Assembly (NCBI GenBank): GCA_024803745.1
Contig: JANJXV010000030.1
Location: 1,383,001-1,447,000 of the forward strand
From: Megascapheus bottae
Taxonomy: Eukaryota; Chordata; Mammalia; Rodentia; Geomyidae
Direction of reading: 5' to 3'
Length of the DNA: 64,000 bases
The notes under the pieces are model-generated. The model was not told where the DNA came from. It searched no databases and worked only from the letters and a program-made list of their open reading frames with translations. Shown piece after piece: positions 20,501 through 32,500 of this stretch. Each line of letters opens with the position of its first letter. Positions within the stretch are counted from its first letter, which is position 1. Both the position numbers and the translations under genes were made by a program.

Positions 20501-23500
20501 AGACACGAGGGGAAGGCTGGAGGGAAAGGCTGGAGGGGAAGGCTGGAGGGGAAGACACGAGGGGAAGGCTGGAGGGGAAGGCTGGAGGGGAAGACACGAG
20601 GGGAAGGCACGAGGGGAAGGCTGGAGGGGAAGGCTGGAGGGGAAGACACGAGGGGAAGGCTGGAGGGGAAGGCTGGAGGGGAAGGCACGAGGGGAAGGCT
20701 GGAGGGAAGGCTGGAGGGGAAGACACGAGGGGAAGGCTGGAGGGGAAGTCTGGAGGGGAAGGCTGGAGGGGAAGACACGAGGGGAAGGCTGGAGGGGAAG
20801 GCTGGAGGGGAAGGCACGAGGGGAAGGCTGGAGGGAAGGCTGGAGGGGAAGGCTGGAGGGGAAGACAGGAGGGGAAGGCTGGAGGGGAAGGCTGGAGGGG
20901 AAGGCTGGAGGGGAAGACACGAGGGGAAGGCTGGAGGGGAAGGCACGAGGGGAAGGCTGGAGGGGAAGGCTGGAGGGGAAGGCTGGAGGGGAAGACACGA
21001 GGGGAAGGCTGGAGGGGAAGGCTGCAGGGGAAGACACGAGGGGAAGGCTGGAGGGGAAGACACGAGGGGAAGGCTGGAGGGGAAGGCTGGAGGGGAAGGC
21101 TGGAGGGGAAGGCACGAGGGGAAGGCTGGAGGGAAGGCTGGAGGGGAAGGCTGGAGGGGAAGACAGGAGGGGAAGGCTGGAGGGGAAGGCTGGAGGGGAA
21201 GACAGGAGGGGAAGGCTGGAGGGGAAGGCTGGAGTGGAAGACAGGAGGGGAAGGCTGGAGGGGAAGGCTGGAGGGGAAGGCTGGAGGGGAAGGCACAAGG
21301 GGAAGGCTGGAGGGGAGGTTAGAGGGGAAGGCTGGAGGGGAAGGCTGGAGGGGAAGGCTGGAGGGGAAGACAGGAGGGGAAGGCTGGAGGGGAAGGCTGG
21401 AGGGGAAGACAGGAGGGGAAGGCTGGAGGGGAAGGCTGGAGGGGAAGACAGGAGGGGAAGGCTGGAGGGGAAGGCTGGAGGGGAAGGCTGGAGGGGAAGG
21501 CACAAGGGGAAGGCTGGAGGGGAGGTTAGATGGGAAGGCTGGGGGGAAGGCTGGAGGGGAAGACACGAGGGGAAGGCTGGAGGGGAAGGCTGGAGGGGAA
21601 GGCTGGAGGGGAAGGCTGGAGGGGAGGCTAGAGGGGAAGGCTGGAGGGGAAGGCTGCAGGGGAAGGCTGGAGGGGAAGGCTGGAGGGGAGGCTAGAGGGG
21701 AAGGCTGGAGGGGAAGGCTGGAGGGGAAGGCTGGAGGGGAGGTTAGAGGGGAAGGCTGGAGGGGAAGGCTGGAGGGGAAGACACGAGGGGAAGGCTGGAG
21801 GGGAAGGCTGGAGGGGAAGGCTGGAGGGGAAGGCTGGAGGGGAAGGCACGAGGGGAAGGCTGGAGGGGAAGACACGAGGGGAAGGCACGAGGGGAAGGCT
21901 GGAGGGGAAGGCTGGAGGGGAAGACAGGAGGGGAAGGCTGGAGGGGAAGGCTGGAGGGGAAGACAGGAGGGGAAGGCTGGAGGGGAAGGCTGGAGGGGAA
22001 GACAGGAGGGGAAGGCTGGAGGGGAAGGCTGGAGGGGAAGGCTGGAGGGGAAGGCACAAGGGGAAGGCTGGAGGGGAGGTTAGAGGGGAAGGCTGGAGGG
22101 GAAGGCTGGAGGGGAAGACACGAGGGGAAGGCTGGAGGGGAAGGCTGGAGGGGAAGGCTGGAGGGGAAGGCTGGAGGGGAGGCTAGAGGGGAAGGCTGGA
22201 GGGGAAGGCTGGAGGGGAAGGCTGGAGGGGAAGGCTGGAGGGGAGGCTAGAGGGGAAGGCTGGAGGGGAAGGCTGGAGGGGAAGGCTGGAGGGGAGGTTA
22301 GAGGGGAAGGCTGGAGGGGAAGGCTGGAGGGGAAGACACGAGGGGAAGGCTGGAGGGGAAGGCTGGAGGGGAAGGCTGGAGGGGAAGACACGAGGGGAAG
22401 GCTGGAGGGGAAGGCTGGAGGAGAAGACACGAGGGGAAGGCTGGAGGGGAAGGCTGGAGGGGAAGGCACGAGGGGAAGGCTGGAGGGGAAGGCACGAGGG
22501 GAAGGCTGGAGGGGAAGGCTGGAGGGGAAGGCTGGAGGGGAAGGCACAAGGGGAAGGCTGGAGGGGAAGGCTGGAGGGGAAGGCACCAGGGGAAGGCACC
22601 AGGGGAAGGCTGGAGGGGAAGGCACGAGGGGAAGGCTGGAGGGGAAGGCTGGAGGGGAAGGCTGCAGGGGAAGGCTCGAGGGGAAGGCTGGAGGGGAAGG
22701 CACGAGGGGAAGGCTGGAGGGGAAGGCTGGAGGGGAAGACACGAGGGGAAGGCTGGAGGGGAAGGCTGGAGGGGAAGGCTGGAGGGGAAGGCACGAGGGG
22801 AAGGCTGGAGGGAAGGCTGGAGGGGAAGGCTGGAGGGGAAGGCTGGAGGGGAAGACACCAGGGGAAGGCAGGAGGGGAAGGCTGGAGGGGAAGGCTGGAG
22901 GGGAAGACACCAGGGGAAGGCTGGAGGGGAAGGCTGCAGGGGACGACACGAGGGGAAGGCTGGAGGGGAAGACACGAGGGGAAGGCTGGAGGGGAAGGCT
23001 GGAGGGGAAGGCTGGAGGGGAAGACACGAGGGGAAGGCTGGAGGGGAAGGCTGGAGGGGAAGACACGAGGGGAAGGCACGAGGGGAAGGCTGGAGGGGAA
23101 GGCTGGAGGGGAAGACACGAGGGGAAGGCTGGAGGGGAAGGCACGAGGGGAAGGCTGGAGGGAAGGCTGGAGGGGAAGGCTGGAGGGGAAGACACGAGGG
23201 GAAGGCTGGAGGGGAAGTCTGGAGGGGAAGGCTGGAGGGGAAGACACGAGGGGAAGGCTGGAGGGGAAGGCACGAGGGGAAGGCTGGAGGGGAAGGCTGG
23301 AGGGGAAGACACGAGTGGAAGGCTGGAGGGGAAGGCTGCAGGGGAAGACACGAGGGGAAGGCTGGAGGGGAAGACACGAGGGGAAGGCTGGAGGGGAAGG
23401 CTGGAGGGGAAGGCTGGAGGGGAAGACACGAGGGGAAGGCTGGAGGGGAAGGCTGGAGGGGAAGGCTGGAGGGGAAGGCACGAGGGGAAGGCTGGAGGGA

Positions 23501-26500
23501 AGGCTGGAGGGGAAGGCTGGAGGGGAAGGCTGGAGGGGAAGACACGAGGGGAAGGCAGGAGGGGAAGGCTGGAGGGGAAGGCTGAAGGGGAAGACACCAG
23601 GGGAAGGCTGGAGGGGAAGGCTGCAGGGGACGACACGAGGGGAAGGCTGGAGGGGAAGACACGAGGGGAAGGCTGGAGGGGAAGGCTGGAGGGGAAGGCT
23701 GGAGGGGAAGACACGAGGGGAAGGCTGGAGGGGAAGGCTGGAGGGGAAGACACGAGGGGAAGGCACGAGGGGAAGGCTGGAGGGGAAGGCTGGAGGGGAA
23801 GACACGAGGGGAAGGCTGGAGGGGAAGGCTGGAGGGGAAGGCACGAGGGGAAGGCTGGAGGGAAGGCTGGAGGGGAAGGCTGGAGGGGAAGACACGAGGG
23901 GAAGGCTGGAGGGGAAGTCTGGAGGGGAAGGCTGGAGGGGAAGACACGAGGGGAAGGCTGGAGGGGAAGGCTGGAGGGGAAGGCACGAGGGGAAGGCTGG
24001 AGGGAAGGCTGGAGGGGAAGGCTGGAGGGGAAGACAGGAGGGGAAGGCTGGAGGGGAAGGCTGGAGGGGAAGGCTGGAGGGGAAGACACGAGGGGAAGGC
24101 TGGAGGGGAAGGCACGAGGGGAAGGCTGGAGGGGAAGGCTGGAGGTGAAGGCTGGAGGGGAAGACACGAGGGGAAGGCTGGAGGGGAAGGCTGCAGGGGA
24201 AGATACGAGGGGAAGGCTGGAGGGGAAGACACGAGGGGAAGGCTGGAGGGGAAGGCTGGAGGGGAAGGCTGGAGGGGAAGGCACGAGGGGAAGGCTGGAG
24301 GGAAGGCTGGAGGGGAAGGCTGGAGGGGAAGACACGAGGGGAAGGCACGAGGGGAAGGCTGGAGGGGAAGACACGAGGGGAAGGCACGAGGGGAAGGCTG
24401 GAGGGGAAGGCTGGAGGGGAAGGCTGGAGGGGAAGACAGGAGGGGAAGGCTGGAGGGGAAGCCTGGAGGGGAAGGCTGGAGGGGAAGACACGAGGGGAAG
24501 GCACGAGGGGAAGGCTGGAGGGGAAGGCTGGAGGGGAAGACACGAGGGGAAGGCTGGATGGGAAGACACGAGGGGAAGGCTGGAGGGGAAGACAGGAGGG
24601 GAAGACACGAGGGGAAGGCTGGAGGGGAAGGCTGGAGGGGAAGGCTGGAGGGGAAGGCTGGAGGGGAAGGCACGAGGGGAAGGCACGAGGGGAAGGCTGG
24701 AGGGGAAGGCTGGAGGGGAAGACACGAGGGGAAGGCACGAGGGGAAGGCTGGAGGGGAAGGCTGGAGGGGAAGACACGAGGGGAAGGCTGGAGGGGAAGG
24801 CTGGAGGGGAAGACACGAGGGGAAGGCACGAGGGGAAGGCTGGAGGGGAAGGCTGGAGGGGAAGACACGAGGGGAAGGCTGGAGGGGAAGACACGAGGGG
24901 AAGGCTGGAGGGGAAGGCTGGAGGGGAAGGCTGGAGGGGAAGGCATAAGGGGAAGGCTGGAGGGGAGGCTAGAGGGGAAGGCTGGAGGGGAAGGCTGGAG
25001 GGGAAGGCTGGAGGGGAGGTTAGAAGGGAAGGCTGGAGGGGAAGGCTGGAGGGGAAGACACGAGGGGAAGGCTGGAGGGGAAGGCTGGAGGGGAAGGCTG
25101 GAGGGGAAGGCTGGAGGGGAAGGCTGGAGGGGAGGCTAGAGGGGAAGGCTGGAGGGGAAGGCTGGAGGGGAAGGCTGGAGGGGAAGGCTGGAGGGGAGGC
25201 TAGAGGGGAAGGCTGGAGGGGAAGGCTGGAGGGGAAGGCTGGAGGGGAGGTTAGAGGGGAAGGCTGGAGGGGAAGGCTGGAGGGGAAGACACGAGGGGAA
25301 GGCTGGAGGGGAAGGCTGGAGGAGAAGACTCGAGGGGAAGGCTGGAGGGGAAGGCTGGAGGGGAAGGCACGAGGGGAAGGCTGGAGGGGAAGGCACGAGG
25401 GGAAGGCTGGAGGGGAAGGCTGGAGGGGAAGGCTGGAGGGGAAGGCACAAGGGGAAGGCTGGAGGGGAAGGCTGGAGGGGAAGGCACCAGGGGAAGGCAC
25501 CAGGGGAAGGCTGGAGGGGAAGGCACGAGGGGAAGGCTGGAGGGGAAGGCTGGAGGGGAAGGCTGCAGGGGAAGGCTCGAGGGGAAGGCTGGAGGGGAAG
25601 GCACGAGGGGAAGGCTGGAGGGGAAGGCTGGAGGGGAAGACACGAGGGGAAGGCTGGAGGGGAAGGCTGGAGGGGAAGGCTGGAGGGGAAGGCACGAGGG
25701 GAAGGCTGGAGGGAAGGCTGGAGGGGAAGGCTGGAGGGGAAGGCTGGAGGGGAAGACACGAGGGGAAGGCTGGAGGGGAAGGCACGAGGGGAAGGCTGGA
25801 GGGGAAGGCTGGAGGGGAAGACACGAGGGGAAGGCTGGAGGGGAAGGCTGCAGGGGAAGACACGAGGGGAAGGCTGGAGGGGAAGACACGAGGGGAAGGC
25901 TGGAGGGGAAGGCTGGAGGGGAAGGCTGGAGGGGAAGACACGAGGGGAAGGCCGGAGGGGAAGGCTGGAGGGGAAGGCTGGAGGGGAAGGCACGAGGGGA
26001 AGGCTGGAGGGAAGGCTCGAGGGGAAGGCTGGAGGGGAAGACAGGAGGGGAAGGCTGGAGGGGAAGGCTGGAGGGGAAGGCTGGAGGGGAAGACACGAGG
26101 GGAAGGCTGGAGGGGAAGGCACGAGGGGAAGGCTGGAGGGGAAGGCTGGAGGGGAAGACACGAGGGGAAGGCTGGAGGGGAAGGCTGCAGGGGAAGACAC
26201 GAGGGGAAGGCTGGAGGGGAAGACACGAGGGGAAGGCTGGAGGGGAAGGCTGGAGGGGAAGGCTGGAGGGGAAGACACGAGGGGAAGGCTGGAGGGGAAG
26301 GCTGGAGGGGAAGGCTGGAGGGGAAGGCTGGAGGGGAAGGCTGGAGGGGAAGACACGAGGGGAAGGCAGGAGGGGAAGGCTGGAGGGGAAGGCTGGAGGG
26401 GAAGACACCAGGGGAAGGCTGGAGGGGAAGGCTGCAGGGGACGACACGAGGGGAAGGCTGGAGGGGAAGACACGAGGGGTAGGCTGGAGGGGAAGGCTGG

Positions 26501-29500
26501 AGGGGAAGGCTGGAGGGGAAGACATGAGGGGAAGGCTGGAGGGGAAGGCTGGAGGGGAAGACACGAGGGGAAGGCACGAGGGGAAGGCTGGAGGGGAAGG
26601 CTGGAGGGGAAGACACGAGGGGAAGGCTGGAGGGGAAGGCTGGAGGGGAAGGCACGAGGGGAAGGCTGGAGGGAAGGCTGGAGGGGAAGGCTGGAGGGGA
26701 AGACACGAGGGGAAGGCTGGAGGGGAAGTCTGGAGGGGAAGGCTGGAGGGGAAGACACGAGGGGAAGGCTGGAGGGGAAGGCTGGAGGGGAAGGCACGAG
26801 GGGAAGGCTGGAGGGAAGGCTGGAGGGGAAGGCTGGAGGGGAAGACAGGAGGGGAAGGCTGGAGGGGAAGGCTGGAGGGGAAGGCTGGAGGGGAAGACAC
26901 GAGGGGAAGGCTGGAGGGGAAGGCACGAGGGGAAGGCTGGAGGGGAAGGCTGGAGGGGAAGACACGAGGGGAAGGCTGGAGGGGAAGGCTGCAGGGGAAG
27001 ACACGAGGGGAAGGCTGGAGGGGAAGACACGAGGGGAAGGCTGGAGGGGAAGGTTGGAGGGGAAGGCTGGAGGGGAAGGCACGAGGGGAAGGCTGGAGGG
27101 AAGGCTGGAGGGGAAGGCTGGAGGGGAAGACACGAGGGGAAGGCACGAGGGGAAGGCTGGAGGGGAAGACACGAGGGGAAGGCACGAGGGGAAGGCTGGA
27201 GGGGAAGACAGGAGGGGAAGGCTGGAGGGGAAGGCTGGAGGGGAAGACAGGAGGGGAAGGCTGGAGGGGAAGGCTGGAGGGGAAGACAGGAGGGGAAGGC
27301 TGGAGGGGAAGGCTGGAGGGGAGGTTAGAGGGGAAGGCTGGAGGGGAAGGCTGGAGGGGAAGACACGAGGGGAAGGCTGGAGGGGAAGGCTGGAGGGGAA
27401 GGCTGGAGGGGAAGGCTGGAGGGGAAGGCTGGAGGGGAGGCTAGAGGGGAAGGCTGGAGGGGAAGGCTGGAGGGGAAGGCTGGAGGGGAGGTTAGAGGGG
27501 AAGGCTGGAGGGGAAGGCTGGAGGGGAAGACACGAGGGGAAGGCTGGAGGGGAAGGCTGGAGGGGAAGGCTGGAGGGGAAGGCTGGAGGGGAAGACAGGA
27601 GGGGAAGGCTGGAGGGGAAGGCTGGAGGGGAAGACACGAGGGGAAGGCTGGAGGGGAAGGCTGGAGGGGAAGGCTGGAGGGGAAGGCTGGAGGGGAAGGC
27701 TGGAGGGGAGGCTAGAGGGGAAGGCTGGAGGTTAAGGCTGGAGGGGAAGGCTGGAGGGGAAGGCTGGAGGGGAGGCTAGAGGGGAAGGCTGGAGGGGAAG
27801 GCTGGAGGGGAAGGCTGGAGGGGAGGTTAGAGGGGAAGGCTGGAGGGGAAGGCTGGAGGGGAAGACACGAGGGGAAGGCTGGAGGGGAAGGCTGGAGGGG
27901 AAGGCTGGAGGGGAAGACACGAGGGGAAGGCTGGAGGGGAAGGCTGGAGGAGAAGACACGAGGGGAAGGCTGGAGGGGAAGGCTGGAGGGGAAGGCACGA
28001 GGGGAAGGCTGGAGGGGAAGGCACGAGGGGAAGGCTGGAGGGGAAGGCTGGAGGGGAAGGCTGGAGGGGAAGGCACAAGGGGAAGGCTGGAGGGGAAGGC
28101 TGGAGGGGAAGGCTGGAGGGGAAGGCACCAGGGGAAGGCTGGAGGGGAAGGCACGAGGGGAAGGCTGGAGGGGAGGGCTGGAGGGGAAGGCTGCAGGGGA
28201 AGGCTCGAGGGGAAGGCTGGAGGGGAAGGCACGAGGGGAAGGCTGGAGGGGAAGGCTGGAGGGGAAGACACGAGGGGAAGGCTGGAGGGGAAGGCTGGAG
28301 GGGAAGGCTGGAGGGGAAGGCACGAGGGGAAGGCTGGAGGGAAGGCTGGAGGGGAAGGCTGGAGGGGAAGGCTGGAGGGGAAGACACGAGGGGAAGGCAG
28401 GAGGGGAAGGCTGGAGGGGAAGGCTGGAGGGGAAGACACCAGGGGAAGGCTGGAGGGGAAGGCTGCAGGGGACGACACGAGGGGAAGGCTGGAGGGGAAG
28501 ACACGAGGGGAAGGCTGGAGGGGAAGGCTGGAGGGGAAGGCTGGAGGGGAGGACACGAGGGGAAGGCTGGAGGGGAAGGCTGGAGGGGAAGACACGAGGG
28601 GAAGGCACGAGGGGAAGGCTGGAGGGGAAGGCTGGAGGGGAAGACACGAGGGGAAGGCTGGAGGGGAAGGCTGGAGGGGAAGGCACGAGGGGAAGGCTGG
28701 AGGGAAGGCTGGAGGGGAAGGCTGGAGGGGAAGACACGAGGGGAAGGCTGGAGGGGAAGTCTGGAGGGGAAGGCTGGAGGGGAAGACACGAGGGGAAGGC
28801 TGGAGGGGAAGGCACGAGGGGAAGGCTGGAGGGGAAGGCTGGAGGGGAAGACACGACGGGAAGGCTGGAGGGGAAGGCTGCAGGGGAAGACACGAGGGGA
28901 AGGCTGGAGGGGAAGACACGAGGGGAAGGCTGGAGGGGAAGGCTGGAGGGGAAGGCTGGAGGGGAAGACACGAGGGGAAGGCTGGAGGGGAAGGCTGGAG
29001 GGGAAGGCTGGAGGGGAAGGCACGAGGGGAAGGCTGGAGGGAAGGCTGGAGGGGAAGGCTGGAGGGGAAGGCTGGAGGGGAAGACACGAGGGGAAGGCAG
29101 GAGGGGAAGGCTGGAGGGGAAGGCTGGAGGGGAAGACACCAGGGGAAGGCTGGAGGGGAAGGCTGCAGGGGACGACACGAGGGGAAGGCTGGAGGGGAAG
29201 ACACGAGGGGAAGGCTGGAGGGGAAGGCTGGAGGGGAAGGCTGGAGGGGAAGACACGAGGGGAAGGCTGGAGGGGAAGGCTGGAGGGGAAGACACGAGGG
29301 GAAGGCACGAGGGGAAGGCTGGAGGGGAAGGCTGGAGGGGAAGACACGAGGGGAAGGCTGGAGGGGAAGTCTGGAGGGGAAGGCTGGAGGGGAAGACACG
29401 AGGGGAAGGCTGGAGGGGAAGGCTGGAGGGGAAGGCTGGAGGGGAAGGCACGAGGGGAAGGCTGGAGGGAAGGCTGGAGGGGAAGGCTGGAGGGGAAGAC

Positions 29501-32500
29501 ACGAGGGGAAGGCTGGAGGGGAAGTCTGGAGGGGAAGGCTGGAGGGGAAGACAGGAGGGGAAGGCTGGAGGGGAAGGCTGGAGGGGAAGACAGGAGGGGA
29601 AGGCTGGAGGGGAAGGCTGGAGGGGAAGGCTGGAGGGGAAGGCACAAGGGGAAGGCTGGAGGGGAGGTTAGAGGGGAAGGCTGGAGGGGAAGGCTGGAGG
29701 GGAGGTTAGAGGGGAAGGCTGGAGGGGAAGGCTGGAGGGGAAGACACGAGGGGAAGGCTGGAGGGGAAGGCTGGAGGGGAAGGCTGGAGGGGAAGGCTGG
29801 AGGGGAAGGCTGGAGGGGAGGCTAGAGGGGAAGGCTGGAGGGGAAGGCTGGAGGGGAAGGCTGGAGGGGAGGTTAGAGGGGAAGGCTGGAGGGGAAGGCT
29901 GGAGGGGAAGACACGAGGGGAAGGCTGGAGGGGAAGGCTGGAGGGGAAGGCTGGAGGGGAAGGCTGGAGGGGAAGGCACAAGGGGAAGGCTGGAGGGGAG
30001 GCTAGAGGGGAAGGCTGGAGGGGAAGGCTGGAGGGGAAGGCTGGAGGGGAGGTTAGAGGGGAAGGCTGGAGGGGAAGGCTGGAGGGGAAGACACGAGGGG
30101 AAGGCTGGAGGGGAAGGCTGGAGGGGAAGGCTGGAGGGGAAGGCTGGAGGGGAAGGCTGGAGGGGAGGCTAGAGGGGAAGGCTGGAGGGGAAGGCTGGAG
30201 GGGAAGGCTGGAGGGGAAGGCTGGAGGGGAGGCTAGAGGGGAAGGCTGGAGGGGAAGGCTGGAGGGGAAGGCTGGAGGGGAGGTTAGAGGGGAAGGCTGG
30301 AGGGGAAGGCTGGAGGGGAAGACACGAGGGGAAGGCTGGAGGGGAAGGCTGGAGGGGAAGGCTGGAGGGGAAGACACGAGGGGAAGGCTGGAGGGGAAGG
30401 CTGGAGGAGAAGACACGAGGGGAAGGCTGGAGGGGAAGGCTGGAGGGGAAGGCACGAGGGGAAGGCACGAGGGGAAGGCTGGAGGGGAAGGCTGGAGGGG
30501 AAGGCACAAGGGGAAGGCTGGAGGGGAAGGCTGGAGGGGAAGGCTGGAGGGGAAGGCACCAGGGGAAGGCTGGAGGGGAAGGCACGAGGGGAAGGCTGGA
30601 GGGGAAGGCTGGAGGGGAAGGCTGGAGGGGAAGACACGAGGGGAAGGCTGGAGGGGAAGGCTGGAGGGGAAGACACGAGGGGAAGGCACGAGGGGAAGGC
30701 TGGAGGGGAAGGCTGGAGGGGAAGACACGAGGGGAAGGCACGAGGGGAAGGCTGGAGGGGAAGGCTGGAGGGGAAGGCTGGAGGGGAAGGCTGGAGGGGA
30801 AGACACGAGGGGAAGGCTGGAGGGGAGGCTAGAGGGGAAGGCTGGAGGGGAAGGCTGGAGGGGAAGGCTGGAGGGGAGGTTAGAGGGGAAGGCTGGAGGG
30901 GAAGGCTGGAGGGGAAGACACGAGGGGAAGGCTGGAGGGGAAGGCTGGAGGGGAAGGCTGGAGGGGAGGTTAGAGGGGAAGGCTGGAGGGGAAGGCTGGA
31001 GGGGAAGACACGAGGGGAAGGCTGGAGGGGAAGGCTGGAGGGGAAGGCTGGAGGGGAAGGCTGGAGGGGAAGGCACAAGGGGAAGGCTGGAGGGGAGGCT
31101 AGAGGGGAAGGCTGGAGGGGAAGGCTGGAGGGGAAGGCTGGAGGGGAGGTTAGAGGGGAAGGCTGGAGGGGAAGGCTGGAGGGGAAGACACGAGGGGAAG
31201 GCTGGAGGGGAAGGCTGGAGGGGAAGGCTGGAGGGGAAGGCTGGAGGGGAAGGCTGGAGGGGAGGCTAGAGGGGAAGGCTGGAGGGGAAGGCTGGAGGGG
31301 AAGGCTGGAGGGGAAGGCTGGAGGGGAGGCTAGAGGGGAAGGCTGGAGGGGAAGGCTGGAGGGGAAGGCTGGAGGGGAGGTTAGAGGGGAAGGCTGGAGG
31401 GGAAGGCTGGAGGGGAAGACACGAGGGGAAGGCTGGAGGGGAAGGCTGGAGGGGAAGGCTGGAGGGGAAGACACGAGGGGAAGGCTGGAGGGGAAGGCTG
31501 GAGGAGAAGACACGAGGGGAAGGCTGGAGGGGAAGGCTGGAGGGGAAGGCACGAGGGGAAGGCTGGAGGGGAAGGCACGAGGGGAAGGCTGGAGGGGAAG
31601 GCTGGAGGGGAAGGCTGGAGGGGAAGGCACAAGGGGAAGGCTGGAGGGGAAGGCTGGAGGGGAAGGCTGGAGGGGAAGGCACCAGGGGAAGGCTGGAGGG
31701 GAAGGCACGAGGGGAAGGCTGGAGGGGAAGGCTGGAGGGGAAGGCTGCAGGGGAAGGCTCGAGGGGAAGGCTGGAGGGGAAGGCACGAGGGGAAGGCTGG
31801 AGGGGAAGGCTGGAGGGGAAGACACGAGGGGAAGGCTGGAGGGGAAGGCTGGAGGGGAAGGCTGGAGGGGAAGGCACGAGGGGAAGGCTGGAGGGAAGGC
31901 TGGAGGGGAAGGCTGGAGGGGAAGGCTGGAGGGGAAGACACGAGGGGAAGGCAGGAGGGGAAGGCTGGAGGGGAAGGCTGGAGGGGAAGACACCAGGGGA
32001 AGGCTGGAGGGGAAGGCTGCAGGGGACGACACGAGGGGAAGGCTGGAGGGGAAGACACGAGGGGAAGGCTGGAGGGGAAGGCTGGAGGGGAAGGCTGGAG
32101 GGGAAGGCTGGAGGGGAAGGCTGGAGGGGAAGACACGAGGGGAAGGCTGGAGGGGAAGGCTGGAGGGGAAGACACGAGGGGAAGGCACGAGGGGAAGGCT
32201 GGAGGGGAAGGCTGGAGGGGAAGACACGAGGGGAAGGCTGGAGGGGAAGGCTGGAGGGGAAGGCACGAGGGGAAGGCTGGAGGGAAGGCTGGAGGGGAAG
32301 GCTGGAGGGGAAGACACGAGGGGAAGGCTGGAGGGGAAGTCTGGAGGGGAAGGCTGGAGGGGAAGACACGAGGGGAAGGCTGGAGGGGAAGGCACGAGGG
32401 GAAGGCTGGAGGGGAAGGCTGGAGGGGAAGACACGACGGGAAGGCTGGAGGGGAAGGCTGCAGGGGAAGACACGAGGGGAAGGCTGGAGGGGAAGACACG

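Noticed and set aside
22183..27030. Minus-strand open frame of about 1,615 codons
   Set aside because: Same repeat artefact, with a GTG start; overlapping long frames occur in the other phases.
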